Shown: positions 8,634 through 18,412, counted from the stretch's first letter. The stretch is DNA of 64,000 nucleotides from Methylobacteriaceae bacterium (GCA_947444195.1 CANEZL010000004.1:62001-126000), one strand, 5' to 3'. The notes: generated from the letters alone by a model not told the origin. Program-made: numbers and translations.

Positions 8634-8769
8634 GCTTCGCCCGCCTCAGGGACCTGCCGCGCCGGGCAGGCGGGGGCCGGCGGCGCCGGCCCGGCCTGCG
8701 CGGCGGACCCCGCCGTTCTAGGGCCGCGCGCGGATCGCCGCCAGTGCGGCGAAGCCGGCGCGGGATCGG

Positions 8770-8970
8770 TCAGGCGCGGGAGGCGTCCCCGGCGATCACG
8801 GCCCGGTCGGCCCGCTCGCGCCAGTCGCCGAGGCCGTGCTGGCGGGCGAAGCGCAGCTCGGCCGCGCGCAGGGCCCGCTCCGGAGCGCGCGCCCGGTGAA
8901 TCTCGACGACGCCGATGGTGAAGGGGACGCCGAGGATCTCCTTGGAGAAATCGATACGGTAGTTCGCCAC
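8770..8970 (-). CDS. Small conserved-looking hypothetical protein
   Basis: A 66-residue protein with a GTG start preceded by a strong AAGGGAG ribosome-binding site. The sequence opens MANYRIDFSKEILGVPFTIG, then a basic, Ala-rich helical second half (residues 25-50) rich in Arg and Glu. No cysteines, signal peptide or membrane segment. I do not recognise the family. It is transcribed toward the malonyl-CoA decarboxylase gene with 136 bp between, so the two may share a transcript. Coding potential is supported mainly by the ribosome-binding site and non-random composition. Confidence 0.55.
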   Translation of the reverse strand: MANYRIDFSKEILGVPFTIGVVEIHRARAPERALRAAELRFARQHGLGDWRERADRAVIAGDASRA

Positions 8971-9181
8971 ACGGAACTCCCTTGTTCGTGTCGAAGGGCA
9001 GCGGCCGCGCCGCCGCGAATCAGCACCATCCGGCCCGGACGGGCCTCATGTGAAACGATAATCGGCCCTGCGCCAAGCGCGCGGGTCACCGATGCGCCCG
9101 TCCGGCTGTGCGTAGTCCCCGGCGCGGCCGGAGCACGGCACCGATGCCGGGGCTGCATGCCGCGGCGGCGGAACCGGCGGT

Positions 9182-9207
9182 GCGAGAGCTTATATGGGGG
9201 CTCTCGC
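9182..9207. promoter_or_regulatory. Perfect inverted repeat upstream of an MFS gene
   Basis: Arms GCGAGAGC (9182-9189) and GCTCTCGC (9200-9207) match perfectly and enclose a TTATAT core that could be part of a -10 element. It lies about 60 bp ahead of the chosen TTG start of the MFS transporter gene. The layout resembles a repressor site over a promoter; the regulator is not identified. Confidence 0.45.
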
Positions 9208-9267
9208 GCGGATCGGAAGACGCGGCCGGCCCGGCCGTGCCCGGGCGCGGACCTCGCAGGCCCTCCG

Positions 9268-10449
9268 TTGACCGCACCGACGCCGACCCTCACCGCGCGT
9301 GCGCGCCTCGGCCTGACCCTGATCGCGGGCGGGGCGGTGGCCAACATCTACTACAACCAGCCCCTGCTCGCGCTCCTCGTCTCGGATTTCGGCCCCCGCG
9401 CCGCCCTCTGGGTGCCCACCGCTTGCCTCGTGGGCTACGGGCTCGGCATCGTCGGCCTGGTGCCGCTCGGCGACAGCCTGCCGCGGCGCGGCCTGATCCT
9501 CGGCCAGCTCCTCGCCCTGGCGCTCGCCCTCGTGGCGGCGGGCCTCAGCCCGAACCTCCCCTGCCTGGCTCTGGCGAGCCTCCTCGTGGGCGTCCTCGCC
9601 TCGGCGGCGCAGCAGGCGGTGCCCTTCGCCGCCGAACTCGCTCCGGACGCGAGCCGCGGGCGCATCGTGGGCCAAGTGATGACGGGGCTGCTCACCGGCA
9701 TCCTGCTGGCGCGCACCGCGAGCGGCTTCGTCGGCGCCCATCTCGGCTGGCGCGCGGTCTTCCTCGCGGCGGCGGGCGTGGCGCTCGCCATGGCGGGCAT
9801 CGCCGCGGCGACCCTGCCGCACACGCCGCAGACCCGGCGGCTGCGCTACCGCGCCCTGATGCTCTCGATCCTGCACCTCGCCCGCACGCAGCCGACCTTG
9901 CGCCGGGCGAGCCTGATCCAGGCCCTGCTGTTCGCGGGCTTCAACGCCTTCTGGGTGACGCTGGCGCTGCTGGTGGAGGCGGAGCCCTTCAACCTCACCG
10001 CGGCGGGCGCCGGCCTGTTCGGGGTGATCGGCGTGGCGGGGGCCCTGGTGGCGCCCCTGTCCGGCCGCTTCAGCGACCGGCGCGGGGCGCGGCCCGTGGT
10101 GATCGGCGGCGCGCTCCTGGTGATGGCGGCCTTCGCGGTGCTGTGGGCCGCGGGCCAGGGGTCCCTCGCCGCCGTGGCCCTCGGCGTGCTCCTCATCGAT
10201 ATCGGCCTGAACGGCGCGCTCATCGCCAACCAGACCCGGGTCTACGCCCTGGTGCCGGGCGCCCGGGGCCGGCTCAACACGGTGCTGTTCACCCTGATGT
10301 TCGCCTTCGGGGCGCTCGGCGCCTATGCCGGCTCGCAGGCCTTCCTGCTCGCGGGCTGGCCCGGCGTCTGCCTCGTGGGGCTCGCCTTCTCCGGCGCGGG
10401 CCTCGTCCTCGCGCTGCTGGAGCGCGGCCCTACGCGCCCGCCACGGTGA
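9268..10449 (+). CDS. MFS transporter (YnfM/sugar-efflux-like exporter)
   Basis: About 393 residues, predicted inner-membrane protein with twelve hydrophobic segments. It opens near LTLIAGGAVANIYYNQPLLALL, a motif of the YnfM/AraJ-like efflux branch. Loop 2-3 reads GLVPLGDSLPRRGLILGQ, a variant of the MFS loop motif, and segment 8-9 contains SGRFSDRRGARPVVIGG. The start is uncertain: TTG at 9268 is closest to the homologous region, while an in-frame ATG at 9157 would add 37 Arg-rich residues and run through the inverted repeat. Substrate unknown. Its 3' end overlaps the convergent map gene by 20 bp. Confidence 0.82.
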   Translation: MTAPTPTLTARARLGLTLIAGGAVANIYYNQPLLALLVSDFGPRAALWVPTACLVGYGLGIVGLVPLGDSLPRRGLILGQLLALALALVAAGLSPNLPCLALASLLVGVLASAAQQAVPFAAELAPDASRGRIVGQVMTGLLTGILLARTASGFVGAHLGWRAVFLAAAGVALAMAGIAAATLPHTPQTRRLRYRALMLSILHLARTQPTLRRASLIQALLFAGFNAFWVTLALLVEAEPFNLTAAGAGLFGVIGVAGALVAPLSGRFSDRRGARPVVIGGALLVMAAFAVLWAAGQGSLAAVALGVLLIDIGLNGALIANQTRVYALVPGARGRLNTVLFTLMFAFGALGAYAGSQAFLLAGWPGVCLVGLAFSGAGLVLALLERGPTRPPR

Positions 10450-11182
10450 GCACCAGCGGCCCGTTGCGGGTGGCGACGACGGTGTGCTCGTACTGGACCG
10501 TGGGGAACCGGGGCCGGCTGTAGAGGGTCCAGGGGTCGTCGCCGTCCTCGGCGAAGGTGGCGCCCAGGGACAGGAAGGGCTCGACGGTGAAGACCATCCC
10601 CTCGCCCATGATCCGGCGCTCGGCGGCGTTCGGCCAGGTCGCGATCTCGGTGGGCGCCTCGTGCAGCGACAGGCCGACCCCGTGGCTCGCGAGGTTGCGC
10701 ACCAGCGTGTAGCCGTTCTTCTGCGCGAAGGTGCCGACCGCCCGGCCGATGCCGGAGAGCGGCCGGCCGGCGCCGACCTGGCGCAGGCCCGCCCACATCG
10801 CCCGGCGCCCGTCCTTGCAGAGCCGCTCGACCGCCCGCGTCACCGGCGGCACGGGAAAGGAGGCGCCGGTATCGGCGAAGTAGCCGCCCTTCTCCGCGGA
10901 GACGTCGATGTTGACGAGATCGCCCGGGGCGATCCGGCGGTCCCCGGGGATGCCGTGGGCCACCTCCTCGTTGACGCTGATGCAGGTGGCGCCGGGGAAG
11001 CCGTAGGCCAGTTCCGGGGCCGGCCGCGCCCCGGCCGCCGCCAGGATGGCCCGGCCGATCCCGTCGAGCTCCGCGGTGGTCATGCCGGGCTCGACGGCCC
11101 GGCCCATCGCGGCGAGGGTCTCGGCGACGATGCGCCCGATCGCCTTCAGCGCCGCGAGGTCGTCCTCGCTCGAGATCGTCAT
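10430..11182 (-). CDS. map: Methionine aminopeptidase, type I
   Basis: A 250-residue pita-bread-fold metallopeptidase that removes initiator methionine. The substrate His is in NEEVAHGIPGD. The metal ligands are visible in order: Asp in VNIDVSAEKGGYFADTGAS (two Asp), His in SHGVGLSLHE, Glu in VFTVEPF and Glu in VQYEHTVV. Length is typical of a type Ia enzyme without an N-terminal extension. It sits 37 bp upstream of the cobC stop in the same direction, so it is probably transcribed with cobC although the functions are unrelated. Organisms of this group often carry more than one map gene. Confidence 0.93.
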   Translation of the reverse strand: MTISSEDDLAALKAIGRIVAETLAAMGRAVEPGMTTAELDGIGRAILAAAGARPAPELAYGFPGATCISVNEEVAHGIPGDRRIAPGDLVNIDVSAEKGGYFADTGASFPVPPVTRAVERLCKDGRRAMWAGLRQVGAGRPLSGIGRAVGTFAQKNGYTLVRNLASHGVGLSLHEAPTEIATWPNAAERRIMGEGMVFTVEPFLSLGATFAEDGDDPWTLYSRPRFPTVQYEHTVVATRNGPLVLTVAGA

Positions 11183-11219
11183 GCGGGTCTCCTTCGGGCC
11201 GGCGCCCCCGCCCCGGGGC

Positions 11220-12275
11220 TCACGGGGTCCGTTCCGCGGCGGGCTTCAGCACGCGGCCGAGGCGGCACCACGCCCCCTTGTCCGCGGGCGGCAGGCCGAA
11301 GCGGAGGCGGTCGGGCCGCTCGGGGAAGCGGCGGACATGGATGCCGGCCTCCCCCAGGCGCCGGTGCAGGCCCGGCGCGTCGGGGAAGCGGGCGAGGCGG
11401 AACAGGGCGGTCCCGCCGAGCACGGTGCCGCCGCCGCGGGCGAGGAGCCGGTCGAGGCGGGCGGCGTCGGCGGCCCGCGCGCGGGCGGCCTCCCGCCGCC
11501 ACGCCGCGTCGGCGAGGGCGGCGCGCCCGATGGCGAGCGCCGGCCCCGAGACCGCCCAGGGCCCGAGGGCGGCGGCGATCCGGCGGGCCGCCGCGGGCAG
11601 GGCGAGGGCGAAGCCGAGGCGCAGGCCCGCGAGCCCGTAGGTCTTGCCGAAGGAGCGCAGCACCACGAGGCCCGGGGCGAGGTGGGGGGCGAGGCTCTCC
11701 ACCGGCTCCAGATCGCAGAAGGCCTCGTCCACCACGAGGAGGCCCCCCCGCGCGGCCATGCGCGCGGCGGTCGCGCGCAGGTCGGCTGCGGCGTGCACCC
11801 GGCCGTCCGGGTTGTTCGGGTTGACCACCACGGCGACCGCGGCGCTCTCGGCTTCCGCGAGATCGGCCACCGCGCGCACGGCGTGGCCCGCCCGCGCCCA
11901 GGCCGCCGCGTGCTCGGCATAGGTCGGCCCGACGACCGTGACGGGCCCCGGCGCCACCAGCCGCGGCAGGGTCTCGATCAGGATCTGCGTGCCCGGCGCC
12001 GGCGCCACGCAGGCCGGATCGGGCACGCCGTAGGCGGAGGCCGCCGCCTGCCGGAGCGCCGCGGCTTCCGAGGCCAGGGGCAGGCGCAGCCACAGGCTGG
12101 CGTCCGGCGGCGGGCAGGGATAGGGGACCGGATTGATCCCGGTGGAGAGGTCGAGCCAGGGCTCGGGCGCCGCGGGAAAGCGCGCGCGGGCGGCATCGAG
12201 GTCGCCGCCGTGCAGCACCGGGCCCGCCTCGTCTCCGGAACCGCCGAACAGATGCTCTGGACCGCGCTCGCTCAT
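11220..12275 (-). CDS. cobC: Threonine-phosphate decarboxylase (cobalamin side-chain synthesis)
   Basis: A PLP-dependent class I/II aminotransferase-fold enzyme, 351 residues from the ATG at 12275. LHGGDLDAARARF near the start and WLDLSTGINPVPYP are typical of CobC/CobD-type decarboxylases. NPNNPDGR binds PLP, and SFGKTYGLAGLRLGF holds the Schiff-base Lys. It forms aminopropanol phosphate for the nucleotide loop. A GTG at 12218 is an alternative start and would give a protein beginning right at the conserved LHGGD. With the ATG, the gene overlaps the divergent cobD start by 24 bp. Confidence 0.9.
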   Translation of the reverse strand: MSERGPEHLFGGSGDEAGPVLHGGDLDAARARFPAAPEPWLDLSTGINPVPYPCPPPDASLWLRLPLASEAAALRQAAASAYGVPDPACVAPAPGTQILIETLPRLVAPGPVTVVGPTYAEHAAAWARAGHAVRAVADLAEAESAAVAVVVNPNNPDGRVHAAADLRATAARMAARGGLLVVDEAFCDLEPVESLAPHLAPGLVVLRSFGKTYGLAGLRLGFALALPAAARRIAAALGPWAVSGPALAIGRAALADAAWRREAARARAADAARLDRLLARGGGTVLGGTALFRLARFPDAPGLHRRLGEAGIHVRRFPERPDRLRFGLPPADKGAWCRLGRVLKPAAERTP

Positions 12276-13247
12276 CCGCCCCTGACGCTGGCCATCCTCG
12301 CCCTGGCGCTCGCGGTCGAGGCCGCGGCCGGCTACCCGCAGGCGCTCTACAGGGCGCTCGGCCACCCTGTCACCTGGATCGGCCGCCTGATCGGGGCCCT
12401 CGACCGGGGCCTGAACCGGGGAGACGCCCGGCGGCGGCGGGCGGGCGGGGTGCTCGCCCTCCTCGTGCTGCTGGCCGTGGTGGGCGCCGCCGCCCTCGCC
12501 CTCACCGCCCTCGCCGGCCTCGCCGGGCCCGCCCTCGGGGTGCTCGTCCTCGGCCTCCTCGCCGCCAGCCTGCCGGCGCAGCGCAGCCTGCACGACCACG
12601 TCGCCCGCGTCGCCCGCGACCTGCGCGCCGAGGGGCTCGCCGGGGGGCGGCGCGCCGTGTCGATGATCGTCGGGCGCGACCCCGAGACGCTGGACGAGGC
12701 CGCGGTCTGCCGCGCCGCCATCGAGAGCCTGGCCGAGAACTTCTCCGACGGGATCGTCGCGCCGGCCTTCTGGCTGGGGCTCGGCGGCCTGCCGGGGGCC
12801 GCGCTCTACAAGGCGGTCAACACCGCCGACAGCATGGTCGGCCACCGCACCCCGCGCCACGGGGCCTTCGGCTGGGCGTCGGCCCGCTTCGACGACCTCG
12901 TGAACCTGCCGGCCTCGCGGCTCACCGCGGCGCTGATCGTCGCGGCCGCCGCGCTCCGGGCGGGCGCCGACCCGCGCCGGGCCTTCGCGGCCGTGCGCCG
13001 CGATGCGGGCCGGCACCGCTCCCCCAATGCCGGCTGGCCGGAGGCCGCCATGGCCGGGGCGCTCGGCCTCGCGCTGGCCGGCCCCCGGGTCTATGGCGGC
13101 ACCGTGGTCGAGGATGCCTGGATGGGCGACGGAAGGCGGCAGGCGGGCCCGGCGGACGTGGAGCGGGCGCTCGCCCTCTACCGCACCGCCTGCCTCCTGC
13201 TCTGGGCCCTCGCGGCGGGGAGCGCGGCGCTCGGGTTCCTGCTCTGA
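12252..13247 (+). CDS. cobD: Adenosylcobinamide-phosphate synthase (CbiB/CobD family)
   Basis: A 331-residue polytopic inner-membrane protein that attaches the aminopropanol side chain to adenosylcobyric acid. Family blocks present are HPVTWIGRLIGALDR, ARDLRAEGLAGGRRAVSMIVGRD, AAIESLAENFSDGIVAPAFW, and AVNTADSMVGHRTPRHGAFG. The ATG at 12252 (MLWTALAHPPLTLAILALAL) starts the first membrane segment. It is divergent from and slightly overlaps cobC, whose product supplies the side chain, so the two act at the same step. The C-terminus ends in a further hydrophobic helix. Confidence 0.93.
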   Translation: MLWTALAHPPLTLAILALALAVEAAAGYPQALYRALGHPVTWIGRLIGALDRGLNRGDARRRRAGGVLALLVLLAVVGAAALALTALAGLAGPALGVLVLGLLAASLPAQRSLHDHVARVARDLRAEGLAGGRRAVSMIVGRDPETLDEAAVCRAAIESLAENFSDGIVAPAFWLGLGGLPGAALYKAVNTADSMVGHRTPRHGAFGWASARFDDLVNLPASRLTAALIVAAAALRAGADPRRAFAAVRRDAGRHRSPNAGWPEAAMAGALGLALAGPRVYGGTVVEDAWMGDGRRQAGPADVERALALYRTACLLLWALAAGSAALGFLL

Positions 13248-13385
13248 TCGGGGATCCGTTCGGTTCCGTCGGTGATCCGCCCATCCCCCTCGCCCCGCCT
13301 GCCGGGAGAGGGGCCCCTGCGCGAACGCGGACGTGATCGGCCGACGGCGGTATGGAGCCTCCCTGCTCGGCCGCGAAGGATCCGG

Positions 13386-14726
13386 TCAGGCCGGGCGCGG
13401 CGTTCCCGGTGCGGCGGCCGCGCGCCGGGCCGCGTCGCGGCGGAGCGCCGAGAGCACCACGAACATCAGGCAGGCGCCGAGCCCGAGCGCCGCGGCCAGG
13501 AAGTACATCGGCGCGAGGTTGCTGCCGGTCTGGTCGCGGATGAACGGGACCGCGTTCTGCGCGATGAAGCCGCCGAGATTGCCCACCGAGTTGATCGCCG
13601 CGATGCCGGCCGCCGCGGAGGCCCCCTTCAGGAAGGTCGGCGGCAGGGACCAGAACACGGGCTGCGCCGAGAACACCCCGGCCGCGGCCACGCAGAGGCA
13701 GGCGAACTTCACCGCCGATCCGGGCAGGACCACGCTGAGGACGAGGGCGGCCGCCGCCACCAGCCCCGGCACCACCACGTGCCAGACCTGATCGCCGCTG
13801 CGCGCGGCGCGGCGCGGGACCCACCACAGGGCGAGCGCCGTGACGATCCAGGGGATGATGTTGATGAAGCCGTTGGCCGTGTTCGAGGCCCCGAAGCTCT
13901 TCACGACGGTGGGCAGCCAGTAGCTGAGGCCGTAGGCGGCGAGCGGGAAGGCGACGTAGACCGAGGCGAGCATCCAGACCCGCCGGTCGAGGAGGGCGGC
14001 GAAGGGGTTGGCGTGCTCCACCTGCCCCCCGCTCTCCCGCTCGTGGGCGAGCTCGCGCGCGAGCCAGGCGCGCCCCTCCGCCGGGAGCCAGGGCGCCCGC
14101 TCCGGCCCGTCCGGCAGGATGCGCAGGACGACGACGGCGAGGACCAGGGCGGGCAGGCCGGTGGCCACGAACACCCATTGCCAGCCCTTGAGGCCGAGGA
14201 GCCCGTCGAGATCGAGGAGCGCCCCGCCGATCGCCGCGCCGACCGCGTTGGCCAGCGCGCTCGCGATCATGAACCAGCCGATCATCCGCGCCCGGTGCGA
14301 TTGCGGGAACCACAGGGTGAGCGCGAACAGCACGCCGGGGAAGAAGCCCGCCTCGGCGACGCCGAGGAGGAAGCGCAGCACGTAGAACATCGCCGTGTTC
14401 TGGGTGAAGCCCAGGAGCACGGTGACGAGGCCCCAGGTGAACATGATGCGGGCGAACCAGCGCCGGGCGCCGACCCGCTCCAGGATCACGTTGGCGGGCA
14501 CCTCGAACAGGAAGTAGCCGAGGAAGAACAGGGACGCGCCGAGCCCGTAGACGCTCTCGCTCAGGCCGAGATCGTCGACCATCTGCAGCTTGGCGTAGGA
14601 GATGTTCTGCCGGTCGATATAGGCGATCAGGTACATCAGCCCGAGGAGCGGCATCAGGCGCAGGGTCACGGTGCGGACCGTGTCGTGCGCGAGGCGCGCA
14701 TCGACCGGCGGCGGGGCAGGCGTCAT
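13386..14726 (-). CDS. MFS permease, anion:cation symporter (ACS) family
   Basis: A 446-residue MFS protein with a hydrophobic-segment pattern for 12 helices. LMYLIAYIDRQNISYAKLQM in helix 1 and GYFLFEVPANVILERVGARRW in loop 2-3 are characteristic of the ACS family (tartrate, phthalate, glucarate and hydroxyphenylacetate permeases). RFLLGVAEAGFFPGVLFALT is the conserved helix-5 block. The substrate cannot be deduced; no catabolic genes adjoin. The ATG at 14726 was selected by the normal MFS N-terminal length. It is separated from rfbH by a 502-bp repeat-bearing gap, so it is likely its own transcript. Confidence 0.88.
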   Translation of the reverse strand: MTPAPPPVDARLAHDTVRTVTLRLMPLLGLMYLIAYIDRQNISYAKLQMVDDLGLSESVYGLGASLFFLGYFLFEVPANVILERVGARRWFARIMFTWGLVTVLLGFTQNTAMFYVLRFLLGVAEAGFFPGVLFALTLWFPQSHRARMIGWFMIASALANAVGAAIGGALLDLDGLLGLKGWQWVFVATGLPALVLAVVVLRILPDGPERAPWLPAEGRAWLARELAHERESGGQVEHANPFAALLDRRVWMLASVYVAFPLAAYGLSYWLPTVVKSFGASNTANGFINIIPWIVTALALWWVPRRAARSGDQVWHVVVPGLVAAAALVLSVVLPGSAVKFACLCVAAAGVFSAQPVFWSLPPTFLKGASAAAGIAAINSVGNLGGFIAQNAVPFIRDQTGSNLAPMYFLAAALGLGACLMFVVLSALRRDAARRAAAAPGTPRPA

Positions 14727-14946
14727 CGGGTCGCTCCTCGGTACGGGTCCGCGCCCCTTCGTGCGGGAGCGTCGGACGGCTCGAAAGCCGGCCCCATCCT
14801 GGCGCCCGCGACGCGCCGCGTCCATCGCGGCCGGTGACAGGCCCCGCCGCGCGGTGAGATCCCGGATCCGGCGCGCCCGTCCCCGGTCGGGCCGCTCCTC
14901 CGCCGGCCCGCCGGGGCAGGGGGGATCGCGGGCGAACCCTGCGCCT

Positions 14947-15111
14947 TCCCTCCCCCCTCTGCGGGGGAGGGTGCCGAGCGCAGCGAGGCGGGAGAGGGGA
15001 GCCCGGTTTCCGCCGGAGGCGCAACGTCGAGGCGGAGCGCTGTCCCGCACCGTGGCTCCCCTCTCCCGACCCCCTTCGGGGGCCACCCTCCCCCGCAGAG
15101 GGGGGGAGGGA
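14947..15111. repeat. Dispersed palindromic repeat, copy B (intergenic)
   Basis: About 165 bp in the 502-bp gap 14727-15228 between rfbH and the ACS permease. It has the same outer arms as the other copies (start TCCCTCCCCCCTCTGCGGGG, end in the near-complement), the constant block GGGTGCCGAGCGCAGCGAGG and the inner arm pair GGGAGAGGGG and CCCCTCTCCC. The middle, about 15000-15055, is the variable part. The rest of the gap shows no credible gene; 15112-15180 holds a GTGTGAACACC-containing flank like those seen near other copies. Confidence 0.85.
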
Positions 15112-15228
15112 AGACGCGGAGACGACCGTCCGGGATGTGTGAACACCGCGGCCCGACCGGGAGAGGGAACCCCCGCCTCGCTCGATGACCGTCGGGAGCC
15201 GTTCCTCGGCTGCGGCCTCCCGCGGCGC

Positions 15229-16563
15229 TCAGCGCGAGCCGCCCACCCCCACGAACGCCTCGATCCGGTCCGCCACGTAGTCCAGCATCTCCCGGGAGAG
15301 GCCGGGATAGACCCCGATCCAGAAGGTCCGCTCCAGCACGATCGCGGTGTTGGGCAGCGCGCCGGCCCGCCGGTAGGGCAGGTCCCTCATGTAGGGCTGG
15401 CGGGTGATGTCGCCGGCAAACAGAAGCCGGGTGCCGATGCGGCCGGCATCGAGATGGCGCAGGAGCTCGACCCGCTCGAACGGGCAGGTCTCCTTCATCA
15501 CCAGGGGGAAGCCGAACCAGGAGGGCTCCGAATTCGGGGTCGCCTCGGGGAGGTGGAAGAAGTCCGTGCAGGATTGCAGGCGCGCGTGGAGATGGGCGAA
15601 GTTCGCCCGCCTGGCCGCCACGAAGCCGTCCAGCCGGTCCATCTGCGCCAGCGCGCAGGCCGCCTGCATGTCGGAGATCTTCAGGTTGTAGCCGAGATGG
15701 CTGTACGCGTATTTGTGGTCGTAGCCCCTGGGCAGGTCGCCGAGCGTCCAGCCGAAGCGGTTGTTGCAGGTGTTGTCCCGGCCCGGCGGGCAGTAGCAGT
15801 CCCGGCCCCAGTCGCGGAAGGATTCGGCGATCCGCTTGAGCTTGGGATCGTTCGTCAGGACCGCGCCGCCCTCGCCCATGGTGATGTGGTGGGCCGGGTA
15901 GAAGCTCAGCGTCGCGATGTGGCCGAAGGTGCCCACATGGCGCCCCGCATAGGTCGCGCCGAGGGCGTCGCAGCAATCCTCCACCAGCCAGAGGCCGTGT
16001 TTCTCGCACAGATGCGTCACCGTCCCGAGGTCGAACGGGTTGCCGAGGCTGTGGGCGATCATGATCGCGCGGGTCCTGGGCGTGATGGCCGCCTCGATCT
16101 GGTCGGCGGCGATGTTGTGGGTGGCGAGGTCCACGTCCACGAAGACCGGCACCGCGCCGAACTGGATCGCCGGGTTGATCGTGGTCGGGAAGCCGGCGGC
16201 GACGGCTATGACCTCGTCGCCCCGGCGGATCGCCCGGTCGCCGAGCTTCGGCGAGGTCAGGGCGGAGAAGGCGACGAGGTTGGCCGAGGAGCCCGAATTC
16301 ACGGTGAGCGCGTGGCGCACGCCCACATAGGCGGCGAGCCGCGCCTCGAAGGCGGCGTTGAAGCGTCCCGTGGTCAGCCAGCCGTCGAGGGAGGCCTCGA
16401 CCATCGCCATCAGTTCCGGCGCGCCGATGACCTTGCCGGAGACCGGCACGGGGCTCGCCCCCGGGGCGAAGGGCTTCTCCGCGAACACGGCCTCGCCGTA
16501 TTGCCGGACGAGGTCGGCGATCGCCGCGCGGAGTTCGTCCGGGGTCCTGTGCGCTTCGCTCAT
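15229..16563 (-). CDS. rfbH: CDP-6-deoxy-4-ketoglucose 3-dehydrase (E1), RfbH-like
   Basis: A 444-residue DegT/DnrJ/EryC1-fold enzyme using PMP. In the active-site block [20 protein letters not shown] a His replaces the Lys used by true aminotransferases, the mark of the E1 dehydrase group. Four cysteines in [20 protein letters not shown] match the [2Fe-2S]-binding region of E1. It would catalyse C3 deoxygenation of CDP-4-keto-6-deoxyglucose toward CDP-3,6-dideoxyhexoses for surface polysaccharide. The ATG overlaps the rfbG stop by 4 bp. The E3 reductase partner is not adjacent in the window. Confidence 0.93.
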   Translation of the reverse strand: MSEAHRTPDELRAAIADLVRQYGEAVFAEKPFAPGASPVPVSGKVIGAPELMAMVEASLDGWLTTGRFNAAFEARLAAYVGVRHALTVNSGSSANLVAFSALTSPKLGDRAIRRGDEVIAVAAGFPTTINPAIQFGAVPVFVDVDLATHNIAADQIEAAITPRTRAIMIAHSLGNPFDLGTVTHLCEKHGLWLVEDCCDALGATYAGRHVGTFGHIATLSFYPAHHITMGEGGAVLTNDPKLKRIAESFRDWGRDCYCPPGRDNTCNNRFGWTLGDLPRGYDHKYAYSHLGYNLKISDMQAACALAQMDRLDGFVAARRANFAHLHARLQSCTDFFHLPEATPNSEPSWFGFPLVMKETCPFERVELLRHLDAGRIGTRLLFAGDITRQPYMRDLPYRRAGALPNTAIVLERTFWIGVYPGLSREMLDYVADRIEAFVGVGGSR

Positions 16564-17636
16564 CGCTCCGATCCGGCCGCGGCCTCGTAATCCTCGATCT
16601 GGGCCCGGCAGAGCCCGGCGGCGGGCGCCCCGTCGCGCCAGGCCCGGTGCCAGCCATGCACGCGGTCGAGGGTGGCGTCGAGGCTCCAGCGCGGCGCCCA
16701 GCCGAGGCGCGCCCGCGCCTTGCCGATGTCGAGGGTGAGGAGATCCGCCTCGTGGGGCTGCGCGCGGGCATCGCGCTCCCAGCGCGCCCCCGCCCCCCAC
16801 CGGGCCGCGAGCCCGTCCGCGATGGCGGCGACGGGGCGGATATCCGCCGGGTCCGGCCCGAAGTTCCAGCCCTCGGCGAAGGCGGCGCCGTCCGGCCCGC
16901 ACAGGCGCTCGGCCAGAAGGAGATAGCCCGAGAGCGGTTCGAGGACGTGCTGCCAGGGCCGCACCGCGGCGGGGCGCCGGATCGAGGCCGGCGCGCCGGC
17001 CGCGAAGGCGCGCAGGAGGTCGGGCACGACGCGGTCCGCCGCCCAGTCGCCGCCGCCGACGACGTTGCCCGCCCGCGCCGAGGCGAGGTTCGCCCCGCGC
17101 GCGGCCAGGAACGAGCGCCGATAGGCGGCGGTGACGAGCTCGGAGCAGCCCTTGCTGCTGCTGTAGGGGTCGTGCCCGCCCATCGGATCGTCCTCGCGGC
17201 ACCCTCCCGGCCGGCCGCCATCCTCGTAGCACTTGTCGGTGGTGACGTTGACGAGGGCGCGCAGGCCCTCCGCGCGCCGGGCCGCCTCGAACAGGTGGAC
17301 GGTGCCCATCACGTTGGTGGCGTAGGTGCCGATGGGATCCGCGTAGGAGGCGAGCACCAGGGGCTGGGCCGCCATGTGGACCACGATCTCGGGCCGCGCC
17401 TCGGCGAACACGGCCGCCACCCCGTCGGCATCGCGCACGTCCTGGATCACCGAGCGCATGCCGGCGGCGGCCTCCGCGGCCTCGAACAGGTTCGGTCCGG
17501 CCGGCGGCGCCAGGGCGAGCCCGGTGAGGTCGGCGCCGAGGCGCTGCAGCCAGAGCGCGAGCCACGTGCCCTTGAAGCCGGTATGGCCGGTCAGCAGCAC
17601 CCGCCGCCCGGCCCAGAAATCCGGGCTCGGATTCAT
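16560..17636 (-). CDS. rfbG: CDP-glucose 4,6-dehydratase
   Basis: A 358-residue extended SDR enzyme. The NAD-binding loop is [17 protein letters not shown], typical of RfbG. The catalytic YxxxK is in [13 protein letters not shown], with [10 protein letters not shown] just before. Conserved C-terminal substrate blocks are [35 protein letters not shown] and WNFGPDPAD. It makes CDP-4-keto-6-deoxy-D-glucose from the CDP-glucose supplied by RfbF. Its start touches the rfbF stop by one base and its stop overlaps rfbH, so the three form one operon. Confidence 0.94.
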   Translation of the reverse strand: MNPSPDFWAGRRVLLTGHTGFKGTWLALWLQRLGADLTGLALAPPAGPNLFEAAEAAAGMRSVIQDVRDADGVAAVFAEARPEIVVHMAAQPLVLASYADPIGTYATNVMGTVHLFEAARRAEGLRALVNVTTDKCYEDGGRPGGCREDDPMGGHDPYSSSKGCSELVTAAYRRSFLAARGANLASARAGNVVGGGDWAADRVVPDLLRAFAAGAPASIRRPAAVRPWQHVLEPLSGYLLLAERLCGPDGAAFAEGWNFGPDPADIRPVAAIADGLAARWGAGARWERDARAQPHEADLLTLDIGKARARLGWAPRWSLDATLDRVHGWHRAWRDGAPAAGLCRAQIEDYEAAAGSER

Positions 17637-18412
17637 CAGTCCTTCCACGTCTTCCAGGGCGCGGCGCCGCTCTCCAACAGGGAATCCAGGTAGACCTTGT
17701 CGCGCAGGGTATCCATCGGATGCCAGAAGCCGTCGTGCTCGTAGGCCATCAGCTCGCCGTCGGTGGCGAGGTCGCGCAGGGGCTCGTGCTCCCAGATGCA
17801 GTCGTCGCCCGCCACGTAGTCCAGGGCCTCGGGCTTCAGCACGAAGAAGCCGCCGTTGATGCGCGCGCCATCGCCCGAGGGCTTCTCGTGGAAGCGCACG
17901 ACGCGCCCGCCCTCCATCTGCAGCGCGCCGAAGCGGCCGGGGGGGGCCACCGCCGTCACGGTGGCCTTGCGGCCATGGGCGCGGTGGAAGGCGATGAGCG
18001 CGGTGAGGTCGACGTCGCCGACGCCGTCGCCGTAGGTGACGCAGAAATCCGCGTCGTCCCGGACGTAAGGGGCGATCCGCCGGAGGCGCCCGCCCGTCAT
18101 CGTCGTGGCGCCGGTGTCGATCAAGGTCACCGTCCAGGGCTCCACGCGCCGCTGCAGCACCTCCAGGCGGTTCTCCTCCATGTGGAAGCGCACATCCGAC
18201 ATGTGGATGAAGTAGTTCGCGAAATATTCCTTGATGACGTAGGATTTGTAGCCGCAGCAGATCACGAAGTCGTGGATCCCGTGCTGCGAGTAGATCTTCA
18301 TGATGTGCCACAGGATCGGCCGGCCGCCGATCTCGACCATGGGCTTGGGCCGCGAGACGACTTCCTCGCTCAGTCTGGTTCCGAGGCCGCCGGCCAGGAT
18401 CACCGCCTTCAT
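17636..18412 (-). CDS. rfbF: Glucose-1-phosphate cytidylyltransferase
   Basis: A 258-residue nucleotidyltransferase. [17 protein letters not shown] is the nucleotide-binding signature, [19 protein letters not shown] is the family block, and [20 protein letters not shown] carries the metal-binding Asp. [20 protein letters not shown] is the sugar-binding part of the RfbF/AscA family. It forms CDP-glucose from CTP and glucose 1-phosphate as first step toward CDP-dideoxyhexoses. It is the first gene of rfbFGH; the promoter should lie in the 586-bp gap to the right. Confidence 0.94.
   Translation of the reverse strand: MKAVILAGGLGTRLSEEVVSRPKPMVEIGGRPILWHIMKIYSQHGIHDFVICCGYKSYVIKEYFANYFIHMSDVRFHMEENRLEVLQRRVEPWTVTLIDTGATTMTGGRLRRIAPYVRDDADFCVTYGDGVGDVDLTALIAFHRAHGRKATVTAVAPPGRFGALQMEGGRVVRFHEKPSGDGARINGGFFVLKPEALDYVAGDDCIWEHEPLRDLATDGELMAYEHDGFWHPMDTLRDKVYLDSLLESGAAPWKTWKD

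Noticed and set aside
11046..12251. Long plus-strand open frame through map and cobC leading into cobD
   Set aside because: Its product before residue MLWTALAHPP is Gly/Arg/Ala-rich and antisense to cobC; CobD homology starts only at 12252.
13270..13320. Terminator after cobD
   Set aside because: The sequence resembles part of the type-2 palindrome but lacks a clear stem with a T run.
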